From positions 273,826-337,825 of the forward strand of contig QULQ01000002.1 in NCBI GenBank assembly GCA_003490145.1: DNA of 64,000 nt, given 5' to 3'. A program made the translations under genes and the position numbers. This DNA is from Lachnospiraceae bacterium OM04-12BH. GTDB taxonomy: Bacteria; Bacillota; Clostridia; Lachnospirales; Lachnospiraceae. The notes below the pieces were generated by a model that was not told where the DNA came from, ran no database searches, and saw only the letters and a program-made list of their open reading frames with translations. This document shows, in pieces, positions 1 to 8,932 of the stretch. Within the stretch, counting starts at the first letter, position 1; each line of letters begins with the position of its first letter.

Positions 1-1
1 T

Positions 2-703
2 CAGAGACAAAAGGAAATTTGCATAGAGAGAAATAAAAAAAAGTTTTTTTTCTATCCGGCATTGGGGGATCAACAGGCAGCATTACTTGGAGCACAGCTT
101 GAAAATGAGGATGAAATATCCCTGAATTTTGGAACAGGCGCTCAAATAAGTATACTATCTAAAAAGATAGAGTGTTCACAGGAATATCAAATTCGCCCAT
201 ATTTTGAAAATTATTTTCTGAAAACCGTTCCACATATTCCATCAGGAAGAGCATTGAATGTGTATTTTAATTTCATAAAAGATATGGTCAGTGAATTTGC
301 TATAGTTGAAGATGAAACCCTGTGGAAGTATATTAATAGTCAGGCAAGGAAGAATCAATATCAAAATATGAAAATTGACATGAGTTTTTTTTCAAATGCA
401 ATAACGGAGCATGATGTAGGAAGCATTGAGAATATACAGGAAGGAAATTTTAAGGTGGGGAACTTTTTTGATTCAATATATACACAGATGGCCGATAACG
501 TTGAAATCGTATATAAAAAACTGGGACGACCGTTTGTTGACAAGATTCTTATTTCAGGAGGAGTGTTGAATAAGAATGATTATTTGAGAGAGAAAGTACT
601 TGCCAAATTTTCAGATGTAAATAGTGTATATATGGCTAAAAATGAAACTGCAGATGGTATAAAGAAATTTATTGAATCAATAACTGGGAGAATACAGAAA
701 TGA
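2..703 (+). CDS. FGGY-family carbohydrate kinase (sedoheptulokinase/xylulokinase-like), C-terminal part
   Basis: The frame is open from the left edge, so only the C-terminal part is present. It carries the FGGY-kinase signature GDQQAALLGAQL followed by LNFGTGAQIS, the nucleotide-binding core of the second actin-like domain, and a late glycine-rich ISGGVLNKN segment. FGGY kinases phosphorylate free sugars or ketoses with ATP in the cytosol; the sedoheptulose/xylulose branch fits best, but the substrate is not readable from this piece. Its stop overlaps the next start (ATGA), indicating translational coupling with the thiamine-diphosphate enzyme. Gene class is fairly certain; substrate is inference. 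Confidence 0.78.
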   Translation, partial: QRQKEICIERNKKKFFFYPALGDQQAALLGAQLENEDEISLNFGTGAQISILSKKIECSQEYQIRPYFENYFLKTVPHIPSGRALNVYFNFIKDMVSEFAIVEDETLWKYINSQARKNQYQNMKIDMSFFSNAITEHDVGSIENIQEGNFKVGNFFDSIYTQMADNVEIVYKKLGRPFVDKILISGGVLNKNDYLREKVLAKFSDVNSVYMAKNETADGIKKFIESITGRIQK

Positions 704-2526
704 AACTATCAGATTATATAGCTGATTTTTTTCAGAAGAACGGGATACATACGGTTTTTACAGTAGTGGGCGGAGGTGCAATGCACCTGAATAATTCCTT
801 TGGACATCATGAAGGAATTCATTGTATTTACAATCATCATGAGCAGGCGTCTGCCATTGCTGCGGAAGCGTATTATCGTATTAATAATGAAATGGCGGGT
901 GTCTGTGTTACCAGTGGACCAGGGGCAATTAATGCGTTAAATGGAGTGGTAGGGGCATATCAGGATTCCATTCCTATGATTGTTATTTCGGGACAGACCA
1001 AAACGACTCTTACAACTCAATACAGTGGATTACCACTCAGAACATTTGGAAATCAGGAATTTGATATTGTGTCAGCATTGAAGAATGCATGTAAGTATTC
1101 AGAGATGATTACAGATTCGGAGAAGATAAGATACTGTCTGGAGAAGGCTTTTTTTCTGGCACGCAATGGACGACCGGGACCTTGTTGGCTGGATATTCCA
1201 ATAGATATTCAGGGAGCGTCTATTAATCCAGAACAGCAGACCGGATATATACCGGAAGAGTTGGAAACTGAATTAGAAGATAAGGTGGATGAGAAACTGG
1301 ATTCTCTTATAATGAGATTAAAAGATGCAAAAAGACCAGTTATATATGCAGGAAATGGAATTAGAATTGCAGGAGCGCAGCAACAGTTAATTGAACTGGC
1401 AGAATTATATAAGATTCCGGTAGTAACATGCTGGGATAGCATAGATTTGATAGAAACAGATAATAATTACTATGCTGGCAGAGCCGGAATTATGGGAGAT
1501 AGAGCTGGAAATTTTGTTGTACAAAACAGTGATTTTCTTATGTGTATAGGAAACAGACTGAACGTATATCAGATTGGATATCAGTACAATCTATGGGCAC
1601 GTGCAGCATATAAAGTTATGGTAGATATAGATCCATTGGAATTGATAAAACCTACTATTTCTATTGATTTACCTATATGTTATGATGCAAAGGCATTTAT
1701 GTCCAAAATGATAAACAAGAAAAAAGAAAAAAACATAAAATTTGATGATTGGACGAGGTGGATTGATCAGTGTCAACAATGGAAACAAAAATATCCTGTC
1801 GTAAATAACGAACAATATCATCAAAAAGATAAGATAAATATATATGCTTTTATGGATATCTTTAGTCGAAAACTTCTAGAAAAAACAGTAACCGTTGTTG
1901 CCAATGGTTCAGCATCAGTAGTGGGAAGCGCTGCGTATGTAATAAAAAAAGATAGTAGATTTATTATGAATTGCGCATTGTCATCTATGGGATATGATCT
2001 GCCGGCAGCAGTTGGAGCAGCATACGCTGTAAGCCGGGGAGACACAAAGTATAATAATGATATTATTTGTATTGCGGGTGATGGCAGCATTCAGATGAAT
2101 TTGCAGGAATTGCAAACAATAGTAACAAACCATTTGCCAGTGAAAATAGTGGTAATAAATAATGAAGGATACCATCAGATTCGACTCACTCAGACAAATT
2201 TATTTGATAAGCAATTTGTTGGAATAGGACCGGAAAGCCACGATCTTGGATTCCCTGATTTCGAGAAATTGGCATATGCATATGGTATTCCCTATTATGA
2301 GTGTGGAGATATAGAAAAACTGGGTGATACTTTGGACGAGTTCTTAAAATGTAACGGATATGCAATGTTGCAGATTTTTTGTGACACAAAACAGATTTTT
2401 GAACCTAAATCAGCAACTAAGAGATTAGATGATGGAACGCTAGTTTCACCGCCACTAGAGGATTTATACCCGTTCTTGCCAAGAGAAGAATTAAAAGAAA
2501 ATATGTATATTAAAATGATGGAATAA
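700..2526 (+). CDS. Thiamine-diphosphate-dependent acetolactate-synthase-like enzyme (YerE-like candidate)
   Basis: A 608-residue protein with the three-domain layout of the acetolactate synthase/pyruvate decarboxylase superfamily. The N-terminal Pyr domain has catalytic Glu48 in NHHEQA and a TSGPGAINA loop; a central domain follows; the C-terminal PP domain has the GDGS cofactor motif at residues 460-463. A CDP-3,6-dideoxyhexose pathway (ddhA, ddhC, ddhB) lies nearby, which points to a YerE-type role: adding a two-carbon acetyl unit from pyruvate to a 4-keto CDP-sugar to make a branched sugar such as yersiniose. It could instead be another carboligase or decarboxylase. Biosynthetic acetolactate synthase is less likely because no small subunit is adjacent. 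Confidence 0.82.
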   Translation: MKLSDYIADFFQKNGIHTVFTVVGGGAMHLNNSFGHHEGIHCIYNHHEQASAIAAEAYYRINNEMAGVCVTSGPGAINALNGVVGAYQDSIPMIVISGQTKTTLTTQYSGLPLRTFGNQEFDIVSALKNACKYSEMITDSEKIRYCLEKAFFLARNGRPGPCWLDIPIDIQGASINPEQQTGYIPEELETELEDKVDEKLDSLIMRLKDAKRPVIYAGNGIRIAGAQQQLIELAELYKIPVVTCWDSIDLIETDNNYYAGRAGIMGDRAGNFVVQNSDFLMCIGNRLNVYQIGYQYNLWARAAYKVMVDIDPLELIKPTISIDLPICYDAKAFMSKMINKKKEKNIKFDDWTRWIDQCQQWKQKYPVVNNEQYHQKDKINIYAFMDIFSRKLLEKTVTVVANGSASVVGSAAYVIKKDSRFIMNCALSSMGYDLPAAVGAAYAVSRGDTKYNNDIICIAGDGSIQMNLQELQTIVTNHLPVKIVVINNEGYHQIRLTQTNLFDKQFVGIGPESHDLGFPDFEKLAYAYGIPYYECGDIEKLGDTLDEFLKCNGYAMLQIFCDTKQIFEPKSATKRLDDGTLVSPPLEDLYPFLPREELKENMYIKMME

Positions 2527-2543
2527 ATAAGGTGGCTGACTGA

Positions 2544-3284
2544 ATGAATCGAATGAGAGGGAAAACAGTAATAATTACAGGAGCAACATCAGGCATGGGA
2601 AAGGCTACTGCAGTTATGTTTGCAAGAGAAGGGGCAGAAGTTCTCCTGGTTGGAAGAAATGAAAAAAGGGGCGCAGAGGTAGTTAGAGAAATTTCAGAAT
2701 TTGGAGGGAAAGCAAGATTATATGTTTGTGATATTTCTTTTGAGGAGAATGTTTTAAACTTAGTCCACAGGATTAGTGAATCATATGATAAAATTGATGT
2801 CCTGTTCAATAATGCTGGAATTTGGGATACCTCAGCATTAGAGGAAATAGATGAAGAACGGATTCGGAAATCATTTGCAATTAACTATGATGCTATTGTA
2901 CTTATGTCAAAATATTTTATGTCGATGCTGGTAAGGGCAAAAGGAAGTATAATAAATAATGCATCAATGGGCGGACTAGATAGCTTTGTGAACGGAACTA
3001 AACAATATGTGTATGCATCTACAAAGGCAGCGGTAATCAAATTCTCTAAATTATTGGCAAAGAATTATGCAGATAGTATAAGGGTGAATTGTATATGCCC
3101 GGGCATTATTGAAACAGAAATTTTTATAAATAGAGATTTTTCAAGATTTGATGGAACAATTCCAATGGGACGAATAGGTCAGCCAGATGATGTGGCAAAA
3201 GTAGTGTTATTCTTGGCTTCGGACGATGCATCATATTTAACAGGGGTAATATTGCCAATTGATGGGGGCGCATCTTTGGTGTAA
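2544..3284 (+). CDS. Short-chain dehydrogenase/reductase
   Basis: A classical 246-residue SDR. The cofactor motif TGATSGMG is at residues 12-19, NNAG at 89-92, and the catalytic set Ser141, Tyr157, Lys161 (YASTK) is complete. The C-terminus ends in the usual LTGVILPIDGG segment. It is NAD(P)H-dependent and cytosolic. The ATG is preceded by AAGGTGG. Between the thiamine-diphosphate enzyme and the sugar epimerase gene, it could reduce the keto group of a branched or deoxy sugar (a YerF-like role), but this is inferred from context only. Confidence 0.85.
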   Translation: MNRMRGKTVIITGATSGMGKATAVMFAREGAEVLLVGRNEKRGAEVVREISEFGGKARLYVCDISFEENVLNLVHRISESYDKIDVLFNNAGIWDTSALEEIDEERIRKSFAINYDAIVLMSKYFMSMLVRAKGSIINNASMGGLDSFVNGTKQYVYASTKAAVIKFSKLLAKNYADSIRVNCICPGIIETEIFINRDFSRFDGTIPMGRIGQPDDVAKVVLFLASDDASYLTGVILPIDGGASLV

Positions 3285-3293
3285 GGGAGTAAA

Positions 3294-3740
3294 ATGATCA
3301 GTATCAGACATATTGGTATATATGTTAAAAACATTGAACATATGACAGAATTTTATAAAAATGTATTTCAAATGGTACCTGTTTGTGAGAAGCAAAAAGA
3401 TAAAAATGAGTTGTTAGATGAGCTATTGAAATATAAAAATACAACAATAATAACGACCAAGCTAATAACGCCTACTGGGGAAATAACAGGACAGGGTGAT
3501 ATGATAGAATTGGTTAAAGTTATGTCTGGCCCATATCAGGAAGTATTATCAGAACCAGTGTATAATATAGGAGTTATGCATATTGCAATAGGCGTGGAAG
3601 ATATACAAAAGATAATGAACCTGATTATCAAGAACGGAGGGTGCCAAAAGACAGCAATAGTTACACATATTAATGGGAATCAATTTGCATTTGCCACAGA
3701 TCCAGAGGGAAATTGGATAGAATTGATAGAGAGGCACTGA
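3294..3740 (+). CDS. VOC (glyoxalase/bleomycin resistance fold) family protein
   Basis: A 148-residue vicinal-oxygen-chelate protein. It has two repeated halves beginning IRHIGIYVKNIEHMTEFY and MHIAIGVEDIQKI, and the typical end FATDPEGNWIELIER. Likely metal-binding His and Glu residues sit near the start of each half and at the C-terminal WIELIE. VOC proteins include lyases, isomerases and epimerases acting on alpha-hydroxy or keto compounds. Here it is translationally close to the SDR (9 bp) and to the next epimerase gene (1 bp), so it probably handles an intermediate of the same sugar pathway. The substrate is unknown. Confidence 0.8.
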   Translation: MISIRHIGIYVKNIEHMTEFYKNVFQMVPVCEKQKDKNELLDELLKYKNTTIITTKLITPTGEITGQGDMIELVKVMSGPYQEVLSEPVYNIGVMHIAIGVEDIQKIMNLIIKNGGCQKTAIVTHINGNQFAFATDPEGNWIELIERH

Positions 3741-3741
3741 T

Positions 3742-4818
3742 ATGTTTTTGGAAAATTCTATAGCTAGGGAAGATATGGAAAATATTTATTGCAGAAATAT
3801 AGACTGGAATTTGTTGCAGAATAGCAGAGTGCTCATCACCGGTGCATATGGAATGTTAGCCTCATATATTGCATTTTTTCTTATATATCTATGTGAATAT
3901 AAAAATATGAACATCCGAATTGTGCTGCAGGGAAGAAATATAGAAAAAGCGAAAAAGAGATTTGGAGAATTATTAAATAGAACATACATAGAGTATACAG
4001 CAATGGATCTTAATAAAGAGATCATGAATGAGGGAACTATAGATTATATTATTCATGCAGCAGGGGGAGCGAATCCCAGATTATATTCCAGTAAACCAGT
4101 TGAGGTGATAGAACCTAATGTAATTGGAACATATAATTTACTGGAGTATGCTAGAAAACATGGCAATAAGGGTTTTCTTATATTTAGTTCGGGAGATGTT
4201 TATGGAAAAGTGGATGAGCCAGAAAACATATCAGAAGAAACAGTAGGTAAAGTTGATCAATTAGATATTCATAGTTGTTATTCTGAAAGTAAAAGAATGG
4301 CGGAAACGATAGCGGTAAGTTATTTTAGGGAATATGGGATACCAATTAAGATATTACGTATAGGACATACATATGGACCAACTATGGATATAAAAAATGA
4401 CCCAAGGGTTTTTGCGTCATTTCTTAAATGTGTTCTTGAAAAAAGAAATATAGAAATGCTAAGTGATGGATTGACCAAAAGACCATTTTGTTATTTGGCA
4501 GATGCTGTGGCGGCATACTTTACTGTCTTGTTTAAAGGAGATGCTGGCGAGGCCTATAATATTTGCAATACAGGTGAGTTTATCAGTATGAGGGAACTGG
4601 CCAATATTGTTTTGACATTAGAAAAGGAAAAAAAATTAAAAGTTGTATATTTAGGCAGAGAATATGAAGATGGATATGTGGAGAATAAAGAAAATAAGGA
4701 TAATAACCCTTCTGATAAAAAACTGAAGAGGTTAGGGTTTGAATATCATTTTACGACAGAAACTGGAATGGAAAGAACATATAAATTTCTTAAGGAGACA
4801 GAAATATGGAAAGATTGA
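3742..4818 (+). CDS. NAD-dependent epimerase/dehydratase-type sugar nucleotide enzyme
   Basis: A 358-residue extended SDR. The Rossmann motif is GAYGMLA at residues 34-40 (last Gly replaced by Ala), with a long lead-in helix as in UDP-glucuronate decarboxylase and dTDP-glucose dehydratase relatives. SSGDVYG is present, and the catalytic pair Tyr180/Lys184 lies in YSESK. The C-terminal segment KRPFCYLADAV is the substrate-domain signature. It probably modifies a nucleotide-linked sugar (4-keto reduction, epimerization or dehydration) in the cytosol. Its start follows the VOC stop by one base and its 3' end overlaps the radical SAM gene by 13 bp. The exact reaction is not assignable. Confidence 0.8.
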   Translation: MFLENSIAREDMENIYCRNIDWNLLQNSRVLITGAYGMLASYIAFFLIYLCEYKNMNIRIVLQGRNIEKAKKRFGELLNRTYIEYTAMDLNKEIMNEGTIDYIIHAAGGANPRLYSSKPVEVIEPNVIGTYNLLEYARKHGNKGFLIFSSGDVYGKVDEPENISEETVGKVDQLDIHSCYSESKRMAETIAVSYFREYGIPIKILRIGHTYGPTMDIKNDPRVFASFLKCVLEKRNIEMLSDGLTKRPFCYLADAVAAYFTVLFKGDAGEAYNICNTGEFISMRELANIVLTLEKEKKLKVVYLGREYEDGYVENKENKDNNPSDKKLKRLGFEYHFTTETGMERTYKFLKETEIWKD

Positions 4819-5837
4819 AGAACTATTATACAGAGTCAAAGCAGGTTTTAATGGATATTATTCCACTTGAAAGACCATTATGTTTATCGATAGAACCAAC
4901 CAATATATGTAATTTTAAATGTACAATGTGTTTTCATGGGAATAATGAATATGCTGAAGAAGCAAAACCATTAAAGAATATGGATATGGTGTGTTTCAGA
5001 AAGATAGTTAACGATATAAAAAATTGGGGAGGAAAGATTAAGTTAATTAAATTATATTCATTAGGGGAGCCTTTACTGCATCCATCAATATGTGAGATGG
5101 TACGATTGATTAAAGAGGCTGATATTTGCAATCAGATAGAGATTACTACAAACGGATCATTGTTAACACCAGAGATTAGTGAAAAACTTGTTGAGTATGG
5201 ACTGGATATTTTGCGAATTAGTGTATATGGTGCAGATGATGAACATATGAAGGAAATAACAAAATCAGTTTTTACTCCGAATGATATTAAGAAAAATGTT
5301 GAATTTTTGAAAGAATATAGAGATAGGCTGGGAAAAACGAAACCCGTAATACTGGCAAAAATGCTCAATACATACACAGATGAAAATCAACGTTTTATTG
5401 ATATGTATACTGATGTGGCAGATACAATAGGTATTGATGAACCATTTCATTTACCTAGCTGTGAAAATGACATATTTAAAAACTTGTATCATGAGAAGGC
5501 AGGTCAGGCATTTGAGGGATCCATGGGAACAAATATATATAAGCAAGAAAAGGCTTGCAGATATCCATTTACTCATATGACAGTAAGAAATGATGGAAGT
5601 TGTGTTGTATGTTGTGCAGATTGGTTAAAGGAGTTGTGCTACGGAAATGTAAACAAAAATACATTGAAAGAGATATGGGAGAGTAAGTCATTATATGAAA
5701 TAAGGTGTAAGATGCTTAAAACTAAAGGAAAGTGTTTTAAGGCATGTAATGGTTGTGAGATTCCTCTTAGGGATAGTGAAGAAGATAGTGTAGATAGCTT
5801 GCCGATAGAAACATTATCGTATAGGTATAATATTTAG
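4806..5837 (+). CDS. Radical SAM/SPASM domain protein
   Basis: A 343-residue radical SAM enzyme. The [4Fe-4S] motif CX3CX2C is at Cys35, Cys39 and Cys42, followed by a GEPLLHP segment and a C-terminal cysteine-rich SPASM-type region (CRYPF, VVCCADW, CFKACNGC) for auxiliary clusters. Such proteins in polysaccharide loci can epimerize, oxidize or methylate sugars, or modify peptides. No precursor peptide is seen, so a glycan or sugar-nucleotide substrate is inferred. It overlaps the upstream gene by 13 bp and is followed by an FkbM methyltransferase. Confidence 0.85.
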   Translation: MERLKNYYTESKQVLMDIIPLERPLCLSIEPTNICNFKCTMCFHGNNEYAEEAKPLKNMDMVCFRKIVNDIKNWGGKIKLIKLYSLGEPLLHPSICEMVRLIKEADICNQIEITTNGSLLTPEISEKLVEYGLDILRISVYGADDEHMKEITKSVFTPNDIKKNVEFLKEYRDRLGKTKPVILAKMLNTYTDENQRFIDMYTDVADTIGIDEPFHLPSCENDIFKNLYHEKAGQAFEGSMGTNIYKQEKACRYPFTHMTVRNDGSCVVCCADWLKELCYGNVNKNTLKEIWESKSLYEIRCKMLKTKGKCFKACNGCEIPLRDSEEDSVDSLPIETLSYRYNI

Positions 5838-5849
5838 GGAGGTAGATTA

Positions 5850-6827
5850 ATGTTTAAAGAAAAAATCAATAGTTGGAATAACTCAAAAAGGGATAAAGCA
5901 TGTAAAATGAAATATTTACATGAACTTAATGATAGTATGATGCAGATAAGTGAGCTCAAGCAATTAATGGGTGGAAATTCTACAATAAGTTCAATTACTG
6001 TTGATGCGAGAGGGATTTATGAGACTTTGGATGAATCTCGAGGTAATATGAAAATGTACTTTGAGGAAAATGATTGTGAAGCAGCGCCAGTTGAGGTTAT
6101 GTGCAGCCTTGATTATGAAAAAACTGAAACAGAGATGTTTCTGAATATTACTTCGGAAATTATGCATTCAGGATTTACTATGTTAGATATTGGGGCGAAT
6201 ATAGGATGGTATACTTTACTTGCAAGCAATGTTTATCGTAAAGAGGGTGTAAATATTTATTCATTTGAACCTAGTCCTATAACGTGTAAAAGATTGAAGA
6301 AAAATATAGAATTGAACGAATTGCCGCAAACAAGAGCGTTTAATATTGGTTTATATAATGAAAAGGCGAGTCTGGAGTTTTATTATGATATAGAGGGATC
6401 AGGAGGATCTTCTTTTGTTAATTTAAGAGAGAGGGAAAAGGTAAAAAAAATAGTAGTAGATGTTGAAAAATTAGATGATTTTGTAGAAAAAAATGGAATC
6501 CAGTCTATTGATTTTATCAAGTGTGATGTAGAAGGATCTGAACTATTTGTTTTTGAGGGGGGGAGGAAAGTATTAGAAAGAGATCAGCCAGTTATTTTTT
6601 CTGAAATGTTGAGAAAATGGTCGGCAAAATTTAATTACACGCCTAATGACATTATTCAATTAATGAAAGGTATTGGATATGAATGTTATGCGATAGAAGC
6701 AGAGAATAGGCTCAGATATTGTCCGATAGTCACAGAAGAAACAGTGGAAACTAATTATTATTTTTTGAACTTAGAAAAACATAGAGGAATTATACAAAAG
6801 TATGGGGGACAGCATGAAGTACGCTAA
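5850..6827 (+). CDS. FkbM family methyltransferase
   Basis: A 325-residue SAM-dependent methyltransferase. Motif I LDIGANIGWY lies at residues 112-121, followed by the acidic strand IYSFEPSP and the FkbM-specific IDFIKCDVEGSE segment. FkbM proteins O-methylate hydroxyl groups, in glycan clusters usually of sugars. About 110 N-terminal residues precede the catalytic domain and are not recognised. A GGGAGG-type ribosome site sits 7 bases before the ATG. It overlaps the pyruvyltransferase gene, so the two decorations are probably made together. Confidence 0.85.
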   Translation: MFKEKINSWNNSKRDKACKMKYLHELNDSMMQISELKQLMGGNSTISSITVDARGIYETLDESRGNMKMYFEENDCEAAPVEVMCSLDYEKTETEMFLNITSEIMHSGFTMLDIGANIGWYTLLASNVYRKEGVNIYSFEPSPITCKRLKKNIELNELPQTRAFNIGLYNEKASLEFYYDIEGSGGSSFVNLREREKVKKIVVDVEKLDDFVEKNGIQSIDFIKCDVEGSELFVFEGGRKVLERDQPVIFSEMLRKWSAKFNYTPNDIIQLMKGIGYECYAIEAENRLRYCPIVTEETVETNYYFLNLEKHRGIIQKYGGQHEVR

Positions 6828-8124
6828 TATTAGTATAGAGAGTGGATATGCTAAAAGTAAAGAAAGAAAAAATGCCATCAGAGTAGTTAATATAGGGGAT
6901 TATATACAGATAATAGCTATTGATAATCTATATAAAAAAATGGGTATAAGCAAAAGGGATATTGTGTATATAGAATATTATGATCTGTTTGATTATGACG
7001 GCGATGACGTGATATTACCATTTAGCTTTATCTATTTTAATCCATATTTTGGGGGGGGTAGAGCACTCAGGTTTTCACGCAAAATTCATCCGGTTTTTTT
7101 GAGTATTCATTGTATCAATGGTAGTTTCACAGATGATGAGTTAGGATATATACAAAGTCATGAACCGATCGGATGTAGGGACATCATGACTCAAAAACTG
7201 TTAATAAACAATGGAATAGATGCTTACATTCATGGTTGTATGACTGCTACATTTGACAAAAGAGTTGATTCAAGTTATGCAAAGAATATTTATATTGTAG
7301 ATATAGATGAAGAATTTAAAAAATTTTTACCTGAAGAGATAAAGAAGGACGGAATTACTGTATCACATCAAATATATGGAAATATTGATGAGTTGCTTAG
7401 GAGATATAACGTATGTACAATCAAGGAGTATGTTGAACAAAGATTAGAAATGTATAAGAGGTCTGCTAGATTAATTATTACATCACGTCTTCATTGTGCA
7501 TTACCTTGTTTAGCAATGGGGATTCCAGTTATTTTTGAATGTAAGAATTATTTATCTCGTTTTTCATGTCTTGAAAAACTGATTCCTATCTATACTGAAG
7601 AAAAATGGAGAGATGTAGATTGGAATACTTTACCAGTGAATTGTGAATATATTAAGGATAAAATGATACAGTATTCGATTCAACGTATACGAGATCAGAT
7701 GATAAATACAACAATTAGAGAGGATATAGACAGATTTTGGGAAACGGATGTTGTTTATTATGAGAATTCATATATAGCCAATATAGATAAAAGTATTTTA
7801 AATAAATGGAAGAAAAATGATTATTTTGAGTATGGGATATGGGGAGTGACCCAGATAGCAGATGAAGTTTGTCAACACATAGATAATAATTATCCTCATG
7901 CAAAGTTAAAAATGGTTATTGATGATTATCGAGAAATAGAATATAAGAATATAAAAAGTGTAAAATCAACGGAAATAAAGAATAATCCACAAGTATTTAT
8001 AATTGCAACGGGTAATTCGTCGAGTATAGCTGCTAGTATTATGTTTCAAGATCTATATGGAGAAGAGAAGGAAAAACATTATTGTTCAGTATTTGATGGA
8101 AAATATAGTAATAACCTAGAGTAG
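6814..8124 (+). CDS. Polysaccharide pyruvyltransferase family protein
   Basis: A CsaB/WcaK-type protein of about 436 residues. The signature TSRLHCALPCLAMGIPVIF is present in the C-terminal part of the transferase domain. These enzymes place pyruvate ketals on sugars using phosphoenolpyruvate. The chosen ATG at 6814 has GGGGGA just upstream; an ATG at 6802 is less well placed. After roughly residue 320 there is an extra C-terminal domain starting with FEYGIWGVTQIAD, resembling a small Rossmann-like module found appended to some glycosyltransferases. The gene overlaps the FkbM gene by 14 bp. Confidence 0.82.
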   Translation: MKYANISIESGYAKSKERKNAIRVVNIGDYIQIIAIDNLYKKMGISKRDIVYIEYYDLFDYDGDDVILPFSFIYFNPYFGGGRALRFSRKIHPVFLSIHCINGSFTDDELGYIQSHEPIGCRDIMTQKLLINNGIDAYIHGCMTATFDKRVDSSYAKNIYIVDIDEEFKKFLPEEIKKDGITVSHQIYGNIDELLRRYNVCTIKEYVEQRLEMYKRSARLIITSRLHCALPCLAMGIPVIFECKNYLSRFSCLEKLIPIYTEEKWRDVDWNTLPVNCEYIKDKMIQYSIQRIRDQMINTTIREDIDRFWETDVVYYENSYIANIDKSILNKWKKNDYFEYGIWGVTQIADEVCQHIDNNYPHAKLKMVIDDYREIEYKNIKSVKSTEIKNNPQVFIIATGNSSSIAASIMFQDLYGEEKEKHYCSVFDGKYSNNLE

Positions 8125-8144
8125 ATTATTAAAGAGGATGAAAT

Positions 8145-8918
8145 ATGAAGGTTGTTTTATTGGCGGGAGGACTTGGAACACGCCTTTCAGAGGAAACAGA
8201 ATATATACCTAAGCCAATGGTAGAAATTGGTGGTATGCCTATCTTATGGCATGTTATGAAGGAATATTCATATTATGGTTTTAATGACTTTATTATATGT
8301 GCAGGATATAAACAACACATTGTAAAAGAATGGTTTGCTGATTATTTTTTACATACGTCAGATATTACATTTGATTTTACTGCCGGAAATAAAATGATTA
8401 TACATAATCAGCACGCAGAACCATGGAAAGTGACAGTAGTAGATACTGGTTTAAATACTATGACAGGTGGACGTATTAAACGAGTAGAACCCTATCTGAA
8501 TGGGGAATCATTTATGATGACTTATGGTGATGGTGTATGTGATGTGAATATTAGTAACTTGCTAAACTTTCATAAGGAGCATGGAAAGATGGCGACCTTG
8601 ACTACTGTTCGTATGGAACAGGAAAAGGGAATATTAACAATAGCCGAGGATAACAGCGTTCGTTCTTTTAGAGAGAAAAAGAAGATTGATAGAGAACCTA
8701 TTAATGCAGGGTATATGGTACTAGAGCCAGATGTATTTAGGTATTTAACTGATGATGCATGTGTCTTTGAAAAAGATGTATTACCAATACTGGCGGAACA
8801 GGGAGAACTGATGTCTTATAGTCATGAAGGCTTTTGGCAGTGCATGGATACAAAAAGGGAACAGCTTATTTTGGAAAATTTATGGACAAGTAATAGGGCA
8901 CCATGGAAAAAATGGTAA
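8145..8918 (+). CDS. rfbF: Glucose-1-phosphate cytidylyltransferase
   Basis: A 257-residue nucleotidyltransferase starting MKVVLLAGG. It has the GGLGTRL signature at residues 8-14, PKPM just after and the family-specific WHVMKEYSYYGFNDF segment. It makes CDP-glucose from CTP and glucose-1-phosphate, the first step to CDP-3,6-dideoxyhexoses (also called ddhA). The later steps DdhC and DdhB are encoded immediately downstream, which makes the assignment firm. Confidence 0.93.
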   Translation: MKVVLLAGGLGTRLSEETEYIPKPMVEIGGMPILWHVMKEYSYYGFNDFIICAGYKQHIVKEWFADYFLHTSDITFDFTAGNKMIIHNQHAEPWKVTVVDTGLNTMTGGRIKRVEPYLNGESFMMTYGDGVCDVNISNLLNFHKEHGKMATLTTVRMEQEKGILTIAEDNSVRSFREKKKIDREPINAGYMVLEPDVFRYLTDDACVFEKDVLPILAEQGELMSYSHEGFWQCMDTKREQLILENLWTSNRAPWKKW

Positions 8919-8932
8919 GAATGGGGAAGCAA

